Positions 31,887 through 40,537 of a stretch of DNA of 64,000 nucleotides are shown piece after piece. A program made the translations under genes and the position numbers. How positions within the stretch are numbered: the stretch's first letter is position 1; every line of letters begins with the position of its first letter. This DNA is from Deltaproteobacteria bacterium (GTDB taxonomy: Bacteria; Myxococcota; Myxococcia; Myxococcales; SZAS-1), in NCBI GenBank assembly GCA_018266075.1, contig JAFEBB010000033.1, positions 22,258 to 86,257 of the forward strand, in the 5' to 3' direction. The notes under the pieces are model-generated. The model ran no database searches, had not been told where the DNA came from, and saw only the letters and a list, made by a program, of their open reading frames with translations.

Positions 31887-32191
31887 CGAGCCTTCGTGCC
31901 TGGACAGCTCTGCTGGCCACCCATGCACGCGCCCAGCGTCGCCGCGTCTTGCTGGACCTCGCTGACGTTTGCGGGCGCCTTCGCCTTGAAGTGCACGACC
32001 GCGCCGTCGCTGGTGTTCTGCACGACCACGTCGGCCTTCTGGGGCAAGGCGCCGCACACGCCAGCGTGCCCCGTCGTGGAGGCGCCGCAGGGACACGCAC
32101 CGGGCGCCGGGGCTTGCGTCTGCGGCGTTGCGGCCATGGCGCTTCCTCCGAGGAGGAGCGAAGCGGCGAGGGTAGAGAGCAATCGAATCAT
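31883..32191 (-). CDS. Small secreted cysteine-containing protein of unknown function
   Basis: The 102-residue product has a signal peptide (1-20, GGSAMAATP) and five cysteines in the mature part (APGACPCG, GVCGALP, LGACMGG, QSCPG). No family is recognised. It lies downstream of a strong hairpin that ends the preceding minus-strand gene, so it probably has its own promoter. Confidence 0.65.
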   Translation of the reverse strand: MIRLLSTLAASLLLGGSAMAATPQTQAPAPGACPCGASTTGHAGVCGALPQKADVVVQNTSDGAVVHFKAKAPANVSEVQQDAATLGACMGGQQSCPGTKAR

Positions 32192-32240
32192 GGAGTCCTC
32201 GGGTCAGGGCGAGCCGCCCGCATCAAAGCGAAAGCGTCGC

Positions 32241-32265
32241 CGGTCGAGGCTGCAAGCCTCGACCG
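32241..32265 (-). terminator. Intrinsic terminator after the NBR1-Ig lipoprotein gene
   Basis: A perfect 11-bp stem (GGTCGAGGCT with AGCCTCGACC plus one outer pair) closes a three-base loop. On the minus strand it is followed by GCGACGCTTTCGCTTTG, a broken T-rich tract. It lies 33 bases after the stop at 32298. Confidence 0.6.
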
Positions 32266-32297
32266 AGCAGCGCTGCCTTCGAGCTCCAGGCATCGCG

Positions 32298-33896
32298 TCA
32301 GTCGGCCGTCGGGTAGCCCACGCCGAGCAAGTAGGCCTTCTCCGTGGCGATGTCGGAGGCGGAGACATCGCCGCGCACCCAGCGATAGGCGTCGTACTCG
32401 AAGGCGATGGGGAAGAACGGACCGCGCGGCGTGCCGCCTTGCAGGTAGTAGGGCGGGCTCGGATCGTCGCCCGACGGCTGATCGCTCGGACGCACATATG
32501 CGGGCCCCAGCTCGCGACCCGCGATCTGCCACACCTGATCGCCCGTGGGCGGGCCGGGGAACTCCTGCAGGATGACGTCGAGGTCCTGGCCGGCGGCGGA
32601 GGTGTAGTTGGCCGCGCTGCCGCCCCAGTGCGCGTAGCCCGCTGCGAGCTCCACGCCAAGGTAACCATTCGGTAACAACGCGCGCGCCTGCTGCAGGTAG
32701 AGATCGAGCTCGGCGGGATACACGTACGTGCCACTCGAGGGATTGCTCGCGTCGGGCGCCCAGCCCGGCACCACGCCGTCCCAACCGGGCACGAAGAGAA
32801 TGTACGGCGTGAGGTCCGGCGACTCCTGGAGCACGCCGACGATCGACGCCAGGTTCTGCATCAGCCACGAATAGCCGTACGTCCAGCCGACGGGATCGTT
32901 GTAGCCGCCGGCGGGGTTGCTCTCGCCATCGCCGGCGAGGAAGACCATCACGATGAAGCCGTTCTCGATGGCCTCCTTCACCAGCGCGCGGAAGGCGGGC
33001 AGGTCGCCGCTGAGGTCGTTTCCTTGGATGGGGTACGCGTAGCCCTGGTCGCCGGCGTAGTTCCAGCTCAGCGCCATGATGAGGTGCGTGTCGCCGGCGG
33101 CGTGCTTGGCCGCGTACACGAGCTGGCGATCGCTCGGGGAGATCGAGGTGATCGCCGGCTCGAACCACGGGATCGTTCCGTAGTCGGGCAGGGTGACGCT
33201 CAAGCCCTGGAAGGTGAGCTGCACCGCGCCCACCTGATCGCGCCTGGGCGGCGCGGGCAGGCTCGGCGCGTTAACCGAAATGTTCACAACGGGCGTCGTC
33301 GCGCCGAACCACTGCACCTGGTCCTGCAGCATCTGCCACTGCATCGTGTATGTGCCTGGCGTCGAGGGCGCAGTGAGCGTCGCGGTGAACGTGTACGAGC
33401 TCCCGGGCGCCACGCACGCCGACGCATCCATGAAGATGCGGTTGGTGCCGAAGGTGGTGTTGTCCTGCGGGTGCTGCGTGCCGAGGTAGTAGCCCTTCGA
33501 CGGGTAGAGCGCCCAGGCCATGTTGCCGCTGTTCTGCATCACCACCGTGACCTGGAACGTGCTGCCCGCGACGACGTTCGTGGGCACGTTCTGCGAGACA
33601 AACGTCGCGTCGTTGGTGCCGCTCACCGGACCCGTGCAGCTCACGCCGGTCGTGCCGGTGCTGCTGCTGGAGCTCGAGCTCGACGTGTTGGACGTGCCCG
33701 ATGACGTCGACGACGTGGACGCGCCGGTGCTCGAGGTTGTGCTGGTGCTGCCGCTGGTCGACGTCGATGTGTTGCTGGACGTGCTCGTTGTGTTGCTCGA
33801 CGTCGTCGCGCCGCCGCTCGAGCTCGAGGTGCTGTTGTTCGAACCGCACGCCGCGAGGCAGAGCGCGGCGAACGCGGTGAAGCGAGCGATGGACAT
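32298..33896 (-). CDS. Surface lipoprotein: Ser/Thr-rich tether, NBR1-type Ig-like domain, glycoside-hydrolase-like region
   Basis: The 532-residue product has a lipoprotein signal (LAAC, cysteine 17). A 64-residue tract made almost only of Ser, Thr, Gly and Asn (21-84) follows, then an Ig-like domain of the NBR1 'four-tryptophan' type (about 95-208) with FVSQNVPTNVVAGSTFQVTV, LGTQHPQDNTTFG and WQMLQDQVQWFG. The C-terminal 310 residues (WFEPAITSISPSDRQLVYAAKHAAGDTHLI, FIVMVFLAGDGES, GYLGVELAAGYAHWG) resemble a TIM-barrel sugar-active or carbohydrate-binding domain. ATG 33896 starts the signal; the frame opens earlier at 33962. Two dispersed motif copies lie inside (32661, 33271). Confidence 0.8.
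   Translation of the reverse strand: MSIARFTAFAALCLAACGSNNSTSSSSGGATTSSNTTSTSSNTSTSTSGSTSTTSSTGASTSSTSSGTSNTSSSSSSSSTGTTGVSCTGPVSGTNDATFVSQNVPTNVVAGSTFQVTVVMQNSGNMAWALYPSKGYYLGTQHPQDNTTFGTNRIFMDASACVAPGSSYTFTATLTAPSTPGTYTMQWQMLQDQVQWFGATTPVVNISVNAPSLPAPPRRDQVGAVQLTFQGLSVTLPDYGTIPWFEPAITSISPSDRQLVYAAKHAAGDTHLIMALSWNYAGDQGYAYPIQGNDLSGDLPAFRALVKEAIENGFIVMVFLAGDGESNPAGGYNDPVGWTYGYSWLMQNLASIVGVLQESPDLTPYILFVPGWDGVVPGWAPDASNPSSGTYVYPAELDLYLQQARALLPNGYLGVELAAGYAHWGGSAANYTSAAGQDLDVILQEFPGPPTGDQVWQIAGRELGPAYVRPSDQPSGDDPSPPYYLQGGTPRGPFFPIAFEYDAYRWVRGDVSASDIATEKAYLLGVGYPTAD
32661..32676. repeat. Dispersed AAC-N6-GTT site 5 (GTAAC cattcg GTAAC)
   Basis: This copy is inside the lipoprotein gene, encoding Leu-Leu-Pro-Asn-Gly-Tyr-Leu. 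The spacer cattcg is identical to that of site 8. The right half-site has one mismatch. Confidence 0.55.
33271..33286. repeat. Dispersed AAC-N6-GTT site 6 (TTAAC cgaaat GTTCA)
   Basis: This copy is inside the same lipoprotein gene, 595 bases from site 5, encoding Val-Asn-Ile-Ser-Val-Asn. The AAC and GTT cores are exact. Confidence 0.55.
33645..33836 (-). repeat. Ser/Thr-rich low-complexity coding tract
   Basis: About 64 codons for Ser, Thr, Gly and Asn form the tether of the lipoprotein. The DNA is an irregular repeat of GTCGA/GTGTT-like units on the plus strand, open to slippage, so its length may vary between strains. Confidence 0.7.
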
Positions 33897-33994
33897 GGTG
33901 GTGTCGACTCCGCGCACGAGGCCGGCACGGTTGTCGGCGCGCGGCGGATTGTGTTGTGTCAAGACGTTGCGCGCGATCGAGCCCCTGCCGCCAG

Positions 33995-34438
33995 CTACCG
34001 AAGCCGCTTCGAGTAGAAGACGCGCGGCAACGGTTGATAGCCGGCGCGCTCATAGAGCGCGACTGCCGGCGCGTTGTCCGCATAGACGCCGAGGTGGATG
34101 GCCGAGGCGCCGTCTTCGCGCGCGAGCGCGTCGAGATCCGCGAGCGCACGCGTGGCCAGCCCGCGCCTTCGCGCGTGGGGCTCGAGGTAGACCTCGGTCA
34201 GGAACGCATCGCGCCCGCCGAACTCGAGGTCGTAGCCGTAGGTCAGCACCACGTAGCCCGCGATGGCGCTCGCTCCGTCGAGGACCAGCAGCACGCGTCC
34301 CAGAGAGCGGTCGTCGAGCAGCCGAAGCAGCGCAAGCCGGGTGCGCGCCTTGTCGAACGGAACGCGCTCGAGGCGATTGAACTCCACCATCATCTCGAGC
34401 AGGTGCTCGAGGTCATCGCGGCTGGCTTGGCGCAGCAT
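33995..34438 (-). CDS. GNAT-family N-acetyltransferase
   Basis: The 147-residue product is a GNAT fold: N-terminal helix pair (DDLEHLLEMMVEFNRLE), strand IAGYVVLTYGYDLEFGGRDAFLTEVYLEP, the acetyl-CoA-binding motif A RRRGLATRALADLDALARE, and the C-terminal GVYADNAPAVALYERAGYQ. These are normal for acetyltransferases of unknown substrate. It lies downstream of the adenylate cyclase gene on the same strand (55-base gap). Confidence 0.92.
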   Translation of the reverse strand: MLRQASRDDLEHLLEMMVEFNRLERVPFDKARTRLALLRLLDDRSLGRVLLVLDGASAIAGYVVLTYGYDLEFGGRDAFLTEVYLEPHARRRGLATRALADLDALAREDGASAIHLGVYADNAPAVALYERAGYQPLPRVFYSKRLR

Positions 34439-34493
34439 GGCGGCTCCTGAGCGGAGTACGGCTCGAGGACGGTGCCGGTGAATGCCGGCCGAC

Positions 34494-35801
34494 TCAGGCC
34501 GACGCGCGCACCGCCGGCGCAGCGAGCCCGAACACGCGCACCACTTCTTCCTTGCCCTTGAGCTTGTGCTCGCCGCGATCTTCGCAGCCGCTCGCGAGCT
34601 CCTGCGGAAGCCCGGCCATGACCGCCGCCGTGAGCAGCACGTCGGTCCCCAGCGCGTTGTTCAGGTTCTCCACGCGCGAGGCCGTGTTCACGGCGTCGCC
34701 CACCACCGCGTACTTCACGCGCGTGTGCGAGCCGAGGTTGCCCGCGACCACGCGACCCGAGTGCAGCCCGATCCGCGAGGCGAGCTGCGGGATCCCGTGC
34801 GACTTCCACTGCGCCGACTCGCCCGTGGCGTCCCAGTGCTTGTTGAGCTCCTCGGTGCGCACGCGCATGCGCGCGGCCACGCGCACCGCGCGCGCGGCGT
34901 GGTCGGGCAGCGAGTTGGGCGCGCCGAACACGGCCAGGATGGCGTCGCCGAGGAACTCGATCACGCAGCCGCCCTCGGCGTTGATGATCTCGCTCATCGC
35001 GCCGAAGTACTCGTTGAGCAGTCCCACCACGCGGTCGGGCTGCAGCGATTCGCAGATCGTCGAGTAGCCGCGGAGGTCGCTAAACAGGATTGTTACGTCG
35101 CGGGACTCGCCGCCGAGCTTGGTGCCGTCCGGGTTGTCGAGCACCGCCTGCGCGACCTCCTCGCTCACGTAGCGGCCGAAGGTCTCACGCAGCATGCGTC
35201 GCGCCTGCTCGAGGACCTTCTGGCGCGCCACGCCGGCCACCAGCTCCCGCGTGAACGTCACGATGCTCAGGCACACGAAGCCCAGCACCGCGTACGCGCC
35301 CATCACCGCCGCCACGCCGCCCCATTCCACCTCGCCGAACAGGAGCAGCATGGCGGAGGCGCCCGCACAGAAGAGCACGGTGGCCACCACGCTTCCCGTG
35401 CGCATGGTGAGCACCGAGATGCCCACCAGCAGCATCAGCAGCGCGCAGCCGAGCGTGGCCATCCCCGCCGGCGAGGGAGCCAGCGGAATGGCGGCGAGCA
35501 TGATCTGGAAGATGAAGGGCAGGTCGAGCACCGGCCCGCCGAGCCACGACTTGCGCAGCACGATCGGGTTCGCCATCGCCACGAAGAGCAGCGCCAGCGA
35601 GGCAATCAGGTAGGCCACGGCGTAGGGGAAGGCGGCCCGGAGATCGGCGCGCGTGCCATGCACACCGTAGATGCCGCAGGCGGCCAGTGTGGTCGCCGCG
35701 GCGATCCCGCGGAGCAGCAGGTATCGTCGCGCATTGCCAAGGCGGATCTCCGAGGCCACCCGCGAGAACCCGCTTCGGTCTGAGTCGTGCGCGTCGCTCA
35801 C
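34494..35801 (-). CDS. Membrane adenylate/guanylate cyclase (class III)
   Basis: The 435-residue product has an N-terminal membrane region of about six helices (30-195) and a class III cyclase domain (about 235-425). Catalytic features are complete: ILFSDLRGYS and EFLGDAILAVFG carry the metal aspartates, VNTASRVENLN carries the Asn and Arg, and HSGRVVAGNLGS is the loop. It should make cAMP in response to a membrane or lipid cue. GTG 35801 has an ideal AAGGAGG six bases upstream, so it is preferred over the longer frame to 36029. A dispersed motif copy lies at 35081-35096, over the metal-binding region. Confidence 0.93.
   Translation of the reverse strand: MSDAHDSDRSGFSRVASEIRLGNARRYLLLRGIAAATTLAACGIYGVHGTRADLRAAFPYAVAYLIASLALLFVAMANPIVLRKSWLGGPVLDLPFIFQIMLAAIPLAPSPAGMATLGCALLMLLVGISVLTMRTGSVVATVLFCAGASAMLLLFGEVEWGGVAAVMGAYAVLGFVCLSIVTFTRELVAGVARQKVLEQARRMLRETFGRYVSEEVAQAVLDNPDGTKLGGESRDVTILFSDLRGYSTICESLQPDRVVGLLNEYFGAMSEIINAEGGCVIEFLGDAILAVFGAPNSLPDHAARAVRVAARMRVRTEELNKHWDATGESAQWKSHGIPQLASRIGLHSGRVVAGNLGSHTRVKYAVVGDAVNTASRVENLNNALGTDVLLTAAVMAGLPQELASGCEDRGEHKLKGKEEVVRVFGLAAPAVRASA
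35081..35096. repeat. Dispersed AAC-N6-GTT site 7 (TAAAC aggatt GTTAC)
   Basis: This copy is inside the cyclase gene, coding for Asp-Val-Thr-Ile-Leu-Phe-Ser. The AAC and GTTAC cores are exact. Conserved catalytic residues limit codon choice here, yet the site is kept. Confidence 0.6.
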
Positions 35802-35906
35802 GCCGCGCCTCCTTCGCCGATCTCCGTGGAGCATCTCACGCCACGGGAGCGCGAGGGAGATCGGTTCTTCGTGGACGCACGCCCGCGCGCCCGCGAGACT
35901 TGCGCG

Positions 35907-36866
35907 ATGTTGCGGCTCGCCCTCATCGCTCTGAGCGAGCTCGTCTTCACGCTCGGCCGACGGCTCACGCGCGGCCCCATGCGGCCAACGTGGACGTTCA
36001 AGCTCGAGTGGCTGGCGATGGCGCTTCATCGCGACACGCTGGCTTCGAGAGATGAAACCATTCGGTTACATCGCGCGCGCTCGGATGCGATGGCGGGCGA
36101 GCCCAAGCTGCTCGGGTTGCAGCGCGTGGACGAGACGATCGCAGGCGTACCGTGCGTGCGGCTGGAGCACGCGGACGGCGCGCCGAATCGGCCGCTGTTC
36201 GTGTACCTGCACGGCGGCGGCATGCAGAACGGGTCGTTCCGGACGCACGGCGGGCTCGTCGCTGCGCTCGCGAAGAAGAGCGGCCTCGATGCGCTGGTTC
36301 CGCTCTATCGCCTCGCGCCCGAGCATCCGTATCCCGCGGGCCATGACGACGTGACTGCGGTGGTGCGCGAGCTGAGCAAGTCGACACCGCTCGTGCTCGC
36401 GGGCGACTCCGCGGGCGGGCTCTTGATGCTTGGGCTCTGCATGCGGCTTCGGGCGGAGGGCCTCGCGATGCCGCTGCGAGGCGTGGCCATCTGCCCGTGG
36501 GTCGATCTCGCGCGCGAAGCGCCGAGCCGGGTCGAGAACACGCGCTTCGATTGGTGCCTCCGCGAGGACTGGCTGGCCTGGGCCGAGACCTACGCGCCGA
36601 ACGTGAATCGCGAGACGCCCGAGCTCTCGCCCGTGCGCGCGGACCTCACGGGCTTGCCGCCGCTGCTCGTGCAGTACGGTACCGCGGAGTGCATCGCCGA
36701 CGAAGCGCACGCGCTTTGTGAGCAGCTGCGACGTGCGAACGTGAACGTCACCGAGCAGCCCTGGCCCGACATGATCCACGACTGGCACATCCTGGCGGGG
36801 CAGGGCATCCCGCAAGCAAGAGACGCCATCGATACCGCTGCGCGCTTCCTCGCGGGCCAACCCTGA
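35907..36866 (+). CDS. HSL-type alpha/beta-hydrolase (esterase/lipase)
   Basis: The 319-residue product has the HSL-family oxyanion motif HGGG (102-105), nucleophile elbow GDSAGG (Ser168), and late Asp and His (LVQYGTAECIADEAH and DMIHDWHIL). Such enzymes hydrolyse short acyl esters. Residues 1-17 are hydrophobic and may be a membrane anchor or an uncleaved signal. ATG 35907 is preferred over the longer frame to 35787, which would overlap the cyclase start. A dispersed motif copy lies at 36054-36069. Confidence 0.9.
   Translation: MLRLALIALSELVFTLGRRLTRGPMRPTWTFKLEWLAMALHRDTLASRDETIRLHRARSDAMAGEPKLLGLQRVDETIAGVPCVRLEHADGAPNRPLFVYLHGGGMQNGSFRTHGGLVAALAKKSGLDALVPLYRLAPEHPYPAGHDDVTAVVRELSKSTPLVLAGDSAGGLLMLGLCMRLRAEGLAMPLRGVAICPWVDLAREAPSRVENTRFDWCLREDWLAWAETYAPNVNRETPELSPVRADLTGLPPLLVQYGTAECIADEAHALCEQLRRANVNVTEQPWPDMIHDWHILAGQGIPQARDAIDTAARFLAGQP
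36054..36069. repeat. Dispersed AAC-N6-GTT site 8 (GAAAC cattcg GTTAC)
   Basis: This copy is inside the esterase gene, encoding Glu-Thr-Ile-Arg-Leu-His. It shares the spacer cattcg with site 5 although the two genes and reading frames are unrelated. Confidence 0.65.
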
Positions 36867-36890
36867 CGCGTTCGGGTACCCTTCGCGGAC

Positions 36891-39512
36891 ATGCCCGCGC
36901 CCCTCGAGAAGCTGCTCCCCAAGCCTGGCGATCCACCGCTGTCGAGCGACGAGATCCTCTCGCGCTTCGTGGGCTACGTGGCCGACCAGGGCCTCGAGCT
37001 CTACCCCGCGCAGGAAGAAGCAATCCTGGAGCTGCTCGCGGGCAAGCACCTCTTCCTCGCCACGCCGACGGGATCGGGCAAGTCGCTGGTCGCGATGGCG
37101 GCCATCTTTCAGGCGCGCTGCGAGGGCAAGACCGCGTACTACACGTGCCCCATCAAGGCGCTCGTGAACGAGAAGTTCTTCGCGCTCTGCGAGGCGTTCG
37201 GCGCCGAGAACGTGGGCATGGCCACGGGCGACGCGAGCATCAACAAGGACGCGGCCATCGTGTGCTTCACGGCCGAGATTCTCGCCAACGCCGCCCTGCG
37301 CGATCCGTACCGCGAGATCGACTGCGTGGTGATGGACGAGTTCCACTACTACGCCGACAAGGATCGCGGCGTGGCCTGGCAGATCCCGCTGCTGCTGCTC
37401 GAGAAGACGCGCTTCCTGCTCATGAGCGCCACGCTCGGAGATACTTCACACATCCAAGCAAAGTTGCAGGAGGTGTCGAAGCGCGAGGTGGCGAAGATTG
37501 CCAGCGCGCAGCGCCCGGTCCCGCTCGACTACGAGTACGCCGAGACGCCGCTGCACGAGACCATCCAGAAGCTGCTCGAGACGGAGCGCGCGCCGGTCTA
37601 CCTCGTGAACTTCACGCAGCGTGCGGCCGCCGAGCAGGCCCAGGCGCTCACCAGCGTGAACTTCAGCAGCAAGGAGACGAAGGCCGCCATCGCCGCGGAG
37701 CTCGAAGGCGTCCGCTTCGACACGCCGTTCGGAAAGGACATGCAGCGCCTGCTGCGCCATGGCGTCGGGCTGCACCATGCGGGCCTACTTCCGAAGTATC
37801 GACTGCTCGTCGAGAAGCTCGCGCAGATGGGACATCTGAAAGTGGTGAGCGGCACGGACACGCTCGGCGTGGGCGTGAACATCCCCATTCGCACCGTGCT
37901 CTTCACGCAGCTCTGCAAGTACGACGGCGAGAAGACCGGCATCCTCACCGCGCGCGACTTCCATCAGATCGCCGGACGCGCGGGACGCAAGGGCTTCGAC
38001 GATCGCGGCACCGTCGTCGCGCAGGCGCCCGAGCACGTCATCGAGAACGCGCGCATCGCTGAGAAGGGGAAGAAGAACGCCGTCAAGAAGCAGCCGCCCA
38101 CCAAGGGCTACGTGCACTGGGACAAGAACACGTTCGAGAAGCTCATCGGCAAGGCGCCGGAGCCGCTCGAGTCGCGCTTTCAGGTCACGCACGGGATGCT
38201 GCTGAATCTCCTCCAGGCGTATCCGACGCCGTCCGCGTGGCGCTCCGAGCAGCCCGAGGCGCGCGGACCGAAGCCGCCGCGCGGTGGTGGCTATGGCCGA
38301 CTCGTGCAGCTCATCTCGCGCTCGCACGACAACGCCTACCTGCAGCGCAAGCACCGGCGACATGCGAAGCGCGCCTTCTCGAGCTTGCGCAGCGCGGGGA
38401 TCGTGAACGTCGTGTTCGGCGAGCAGAAGCTCGGGCGCTTCGTGGAAGTGAGCGATGCGCTCCAGCGAGATTTCTCACTCAACCATTCCCTTTCACTCTT
38501 CCTGCTCGACATCCTCGCGCGCATTCCGCGCGAGTCGGAGACCTACCCGCTCGACGTGATCAGCATGGTGGAGGCCATCCTCGAGAACCCGATGGCCGTG
38601 CTCTACAAGCAGGTCGACGAGCTCAAGACGCGCAAGATGACGGAGATGAAGGCGCAGGGCATGGAGTACGAGGAGCGCATCGCCGAGCTCGAGAAGATCA
38701 CCTGGCCCAAGCCGCACGCGGATTTCATCTACGCGAACTTCAACGCCTTCGAGCAGCTGCACCCGTGGCTGAGCGACGACGACATCCGGCCGAAGAGCGT
38801 CGCGCGCGAGCTGCTCGAGAGGTTCTGCACCTTCAACGACTACGTGCGCGAGTATGGCCTGCAGCGCAGCGAGGGCGTGCTGCTGCGGTACTTGAGCGAT
38901 GTGTACAAGACCGTGGTTCAGAACGTGCCCGAGACCTACAAGTCCGACGAGTTGCTCGATCACGTCGCCGCGCTGCGCACGCTCTTGCGCTCCACGGACT
39001 CGAGCCTGCTCGACGAGTGGGAGAGCCTCCGCAATCCTGGCGCGGCGAAGGAGCCGGGTGCTGTCGTTCCAACGGGCCCGCTGCCGCTCGATCACGATGC
39101 CAAGGCGTTCAACGCGCGCGTGCGCGCGGAGTTGCACCGGCTGGTGCGCGCGTTCGCAGCGAAGAACGCCGAGGACGCGCTCGCTGCCATCTTCGATCCC
39201 GACGAGCAGTGGGACGCCGCGAGGCTCGCCGAAGCGTGGAATCCCTTCTTCGCCGAGCACGACAAGTTCGATCTCACGCCGCAAGCGCGCCGGCCGCAGC
39301 ACACCTTCATCACCAAATCCGGCCCGGGGAAGTACGACGTCCGGCAGCGCGTGTTCGCGTTCGAGCCGCCCAAGCCCCAGGTCCAGATCGAGGGCGTCGA
39401 GCCGGAGCCCGAGGAGCCGGGCGGCGAGTGGTTCCTCGAGGGCGTGGTGGATCTGTCCGTCGAGCGCCCCCCGGACGCGCCCCTCGTGGGCCTTCGCCGC
39501 TTCGGCCGCTGA
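36891..39512 (+). CDS. DEAD/DEAH-box superfamily 2 helicase with DUF3516 C-terminus
   Basis: The 873-residue protein has an SF2 helicase core: Walker A LATPTGSGKS (about 57-66), motif II DEFH, motif III SATLG, and motif VI QIAGRAGRKGFDDRG. The C-terminal 350 residues match the DUF3516 family seen with such helicases in Actinobacteria and Myxococcota. It probably unwinds RNA or DNA; the substrate is unknown. The length is standard for the group. A promoter for the next gene sits just after its stop. Confidence 0.93.
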   Translation: MPAPLEKLLPKPGDPPLSSDEILSRFVGYVADQGLELYPAQEEAILELLAGKHLFLATPTGSGKSLVAMAAIFQARCEGKTAYYTCPIKALVNEKFFALCEAFGAENVGMATGDASINKDAAIVCFTAEILANAALRDPYREIDCVVMDEFHYYADKDRGVAWQIPLLLLEKTRFLLMSATLGDTSHIQAKLQEVSKREVAKIASAQRPVPLDYEYAETPLHETIQKLLETERAPVYLVNFTQRAAAEQAQALTSVNFSSKETKAAIAAELEGVRFDTPFGKDMQRLLRHGVGLHHAGLLPKYRLLVEKLAQMGHLKVVSGTDTLGVGVNIPIRTVLFTQLCKYDGEKTGILTARDFHQIAGRAGRKGFDDRGTVVAQAPEHVIENARIAEKGKKNAVKKQPPTKGYVHWDKNTFEKLIGKAPEPLESRFQVTHGMLLNLLQAYPTPSAWRSEQPEARGPKPPRGGGYGRLVQLISRSHDNAYLQRKHRRHAKRAFSSLRSAGIVNVVFGEQKLGRFVEVSDALQRDFSLNHSLSLFLLDILARIPRESETYPLDVISMVEAILENPMAVLYKQVDELKTRKMTEMKAQGMEYEERIAELEKITWPKPHADFIYANFNAFEQLHPWLSDDDIRPKSVARELLERFCTFNDYVREYGLQRSEGVLLRYLSDVYKTVVQNVPETYKSDELLDHVAALRTLLRSTDSSLLDEWESLRNPGAAKEPGAVVPTGPLPLDHDAKAFNARVRAELHRLVRAFAAKNAEDALAAIFDPDEQWDAARLAEAWNPFFAEHDKFDLTPQARRPQHTFITKSGPGKYDVRQRVFAFEPPKPQVQIEGVEPEPEEPGGEWFLEGVVDLSVERPPDAPLVGLRRFGR

Positions 39513-39520
39513 TCCAGCGT

Positions 39521-39549
39521 TTGGGCTTGGTTGCAAGTGGATGTAGGAT
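39521..39549 (+). promoter_or_regulatory. Possible promoter for the MinD-like operon
   Basis: TTGGGC (39521-39526), a 17-base spacer and TAGGAT (39544-39549) lie 23 bases upstream of the ATG at 39572. Confidence 0.5.
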
Positions 39550-39571
39550 TTTGGGCGTAGCCCCCTGCGCC

Positions 39572-40537
39572 ATGAGCTCGCCCGTCCCCAGACCCGTCGC
39601 TGTGCCGCACGCGGAGCCCGCGCGGCGCCGCCGCATGATCGCCGTCGGAGGCGGGAAGGGCGGCATCGGCAAGACGCTCGTGTCCTCGAGCCTGGCCATC
39701 GAGCTCGCGCGCCGCGGCAAGGAAGTCGTGCTGCTCGACGCCGATCTCGGCGGCGCCAACGTGCACACCTGCCTGGGCATGGACCCGCCGCTGGTCACGC
39801 TCTCGGACTTCGTGAACAAGCGCGTGGCGCGAATCGAAGACGTCGCGCTGCCGACGGGCATCGAGGGCCTGCGCGTGGTGGCCGGCGCGCTCGACGCGCT
39901 CGACGCCGCGAATCCCAAGTACCAGCAGAAGCAGAAGCTCTTGCGCCAGGTGCAGCAGCTCGACGTGGACTACGTGGTGCTCGATCTCGGCGCCGGCACG
40001 CACTTCAACGTGCTCGACTTCTTCCTCGTGGCCGACCAGGGCATCGCGGTGCTCATGCCCGAGCCGACCAGCATCGAGAATGTTTACCGTTTTGTTAAGG
40101 CCGCGTTCTTCCGGCGGCTGGGCTACCTGTCGGATCAGCTGCCCATCAAGCAGCTCGTGGAGCAGGCCATGAGCCAGCGCGGCGCGCCGCGGACGCCGTA
40201 TCAGCTCCTCACCGAGGTGGAGCGCCTGGCCCCCGAGGCCGCGCCGCTCATCCACCAGACCATCGCCTCCTACCGCCCCGGGCTCATCGTGAACCAGGCG
40301 CGCAGCCGCGAAGACTTGGAGATGGGCTACTCGGTCACGGCCGCGTGGAAGAAGTTCTTCGGCCTGGAGATGGATTTCCTGGGCGCGCTCTCCTACGACG
40401 ACGAGGTCTGGCGCTCGGTGCGTCGACGCCGGCCGGTGCTGGTCGAGAAGCCGTCGTCGCGGGTGGCGCAAGACTTTGCTTCGGTGGTCAACGAGCTCCT
40501 CTTCCTCGAACAGCAACAGCGCGCGCGCTCCGCATGA
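39572..40537 (+). CDS. MinD/FlhG-like P-loop ATPase
   Basis: The 321-residue product has the deviant Walker A motif GGGKGGIGKT (27-36), DADLGGANVH with the catalytic Asp, and DLGAGTHFNVLDFF, all typical of MinD/ParA family ATPases, especially the FlhG/YlxH-like group. Such ATPases position cell-envelope machines or divide cargo. The region ENVYRFVKAAFFRR is close to FlhG-type sequences. ATG 39572 is placed behind a promoter. Its stop overlaps the ATG of the J-domain gene (ATGA), so both are made together. A dispersed motif copy sits inside (40083). Confidence 0.92.
   Translation: MSSPVPRPVAVPHAEPARRRRMIAVGGGKGGIGKTLVSSSLAIELARRGKEVVLLDADLGGANVHTCLGMDPPLVTLSDFVNKRVARIEDVALPTGIEGLRVVAGALDALDAANPKYQQKQKLLRQVQQLDVDYVVLDLGAGTHFNVLDFFLVADQGIAVLMPEPTSIENVYRFVKAAFFRRLGYLSDQLPIKQLVEQAMSQRGAPRTPYQLLTEVERLAPEAAPLIHQTIASYRPGLIVNQARSREDLEMGYSVTAAWKKFFGLEMDFLGALSYDDEVWRSVRRRRPVLVEKPSSRVAQDFASVVNELLFLEQQQRARSA
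40083..40098. repeat. Dispersed AAC-N6-GTT site 9 (TTTAC cgtttt GTTAA)
   Basis: This copy is inside the MinD-like gene, encoding Val-Tyr-Arg-Phe-Val-Lys. The left half-site differs in one position (TAC for AAC). TTT and GTT codons stand out from the background. Confidence 0.55.
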
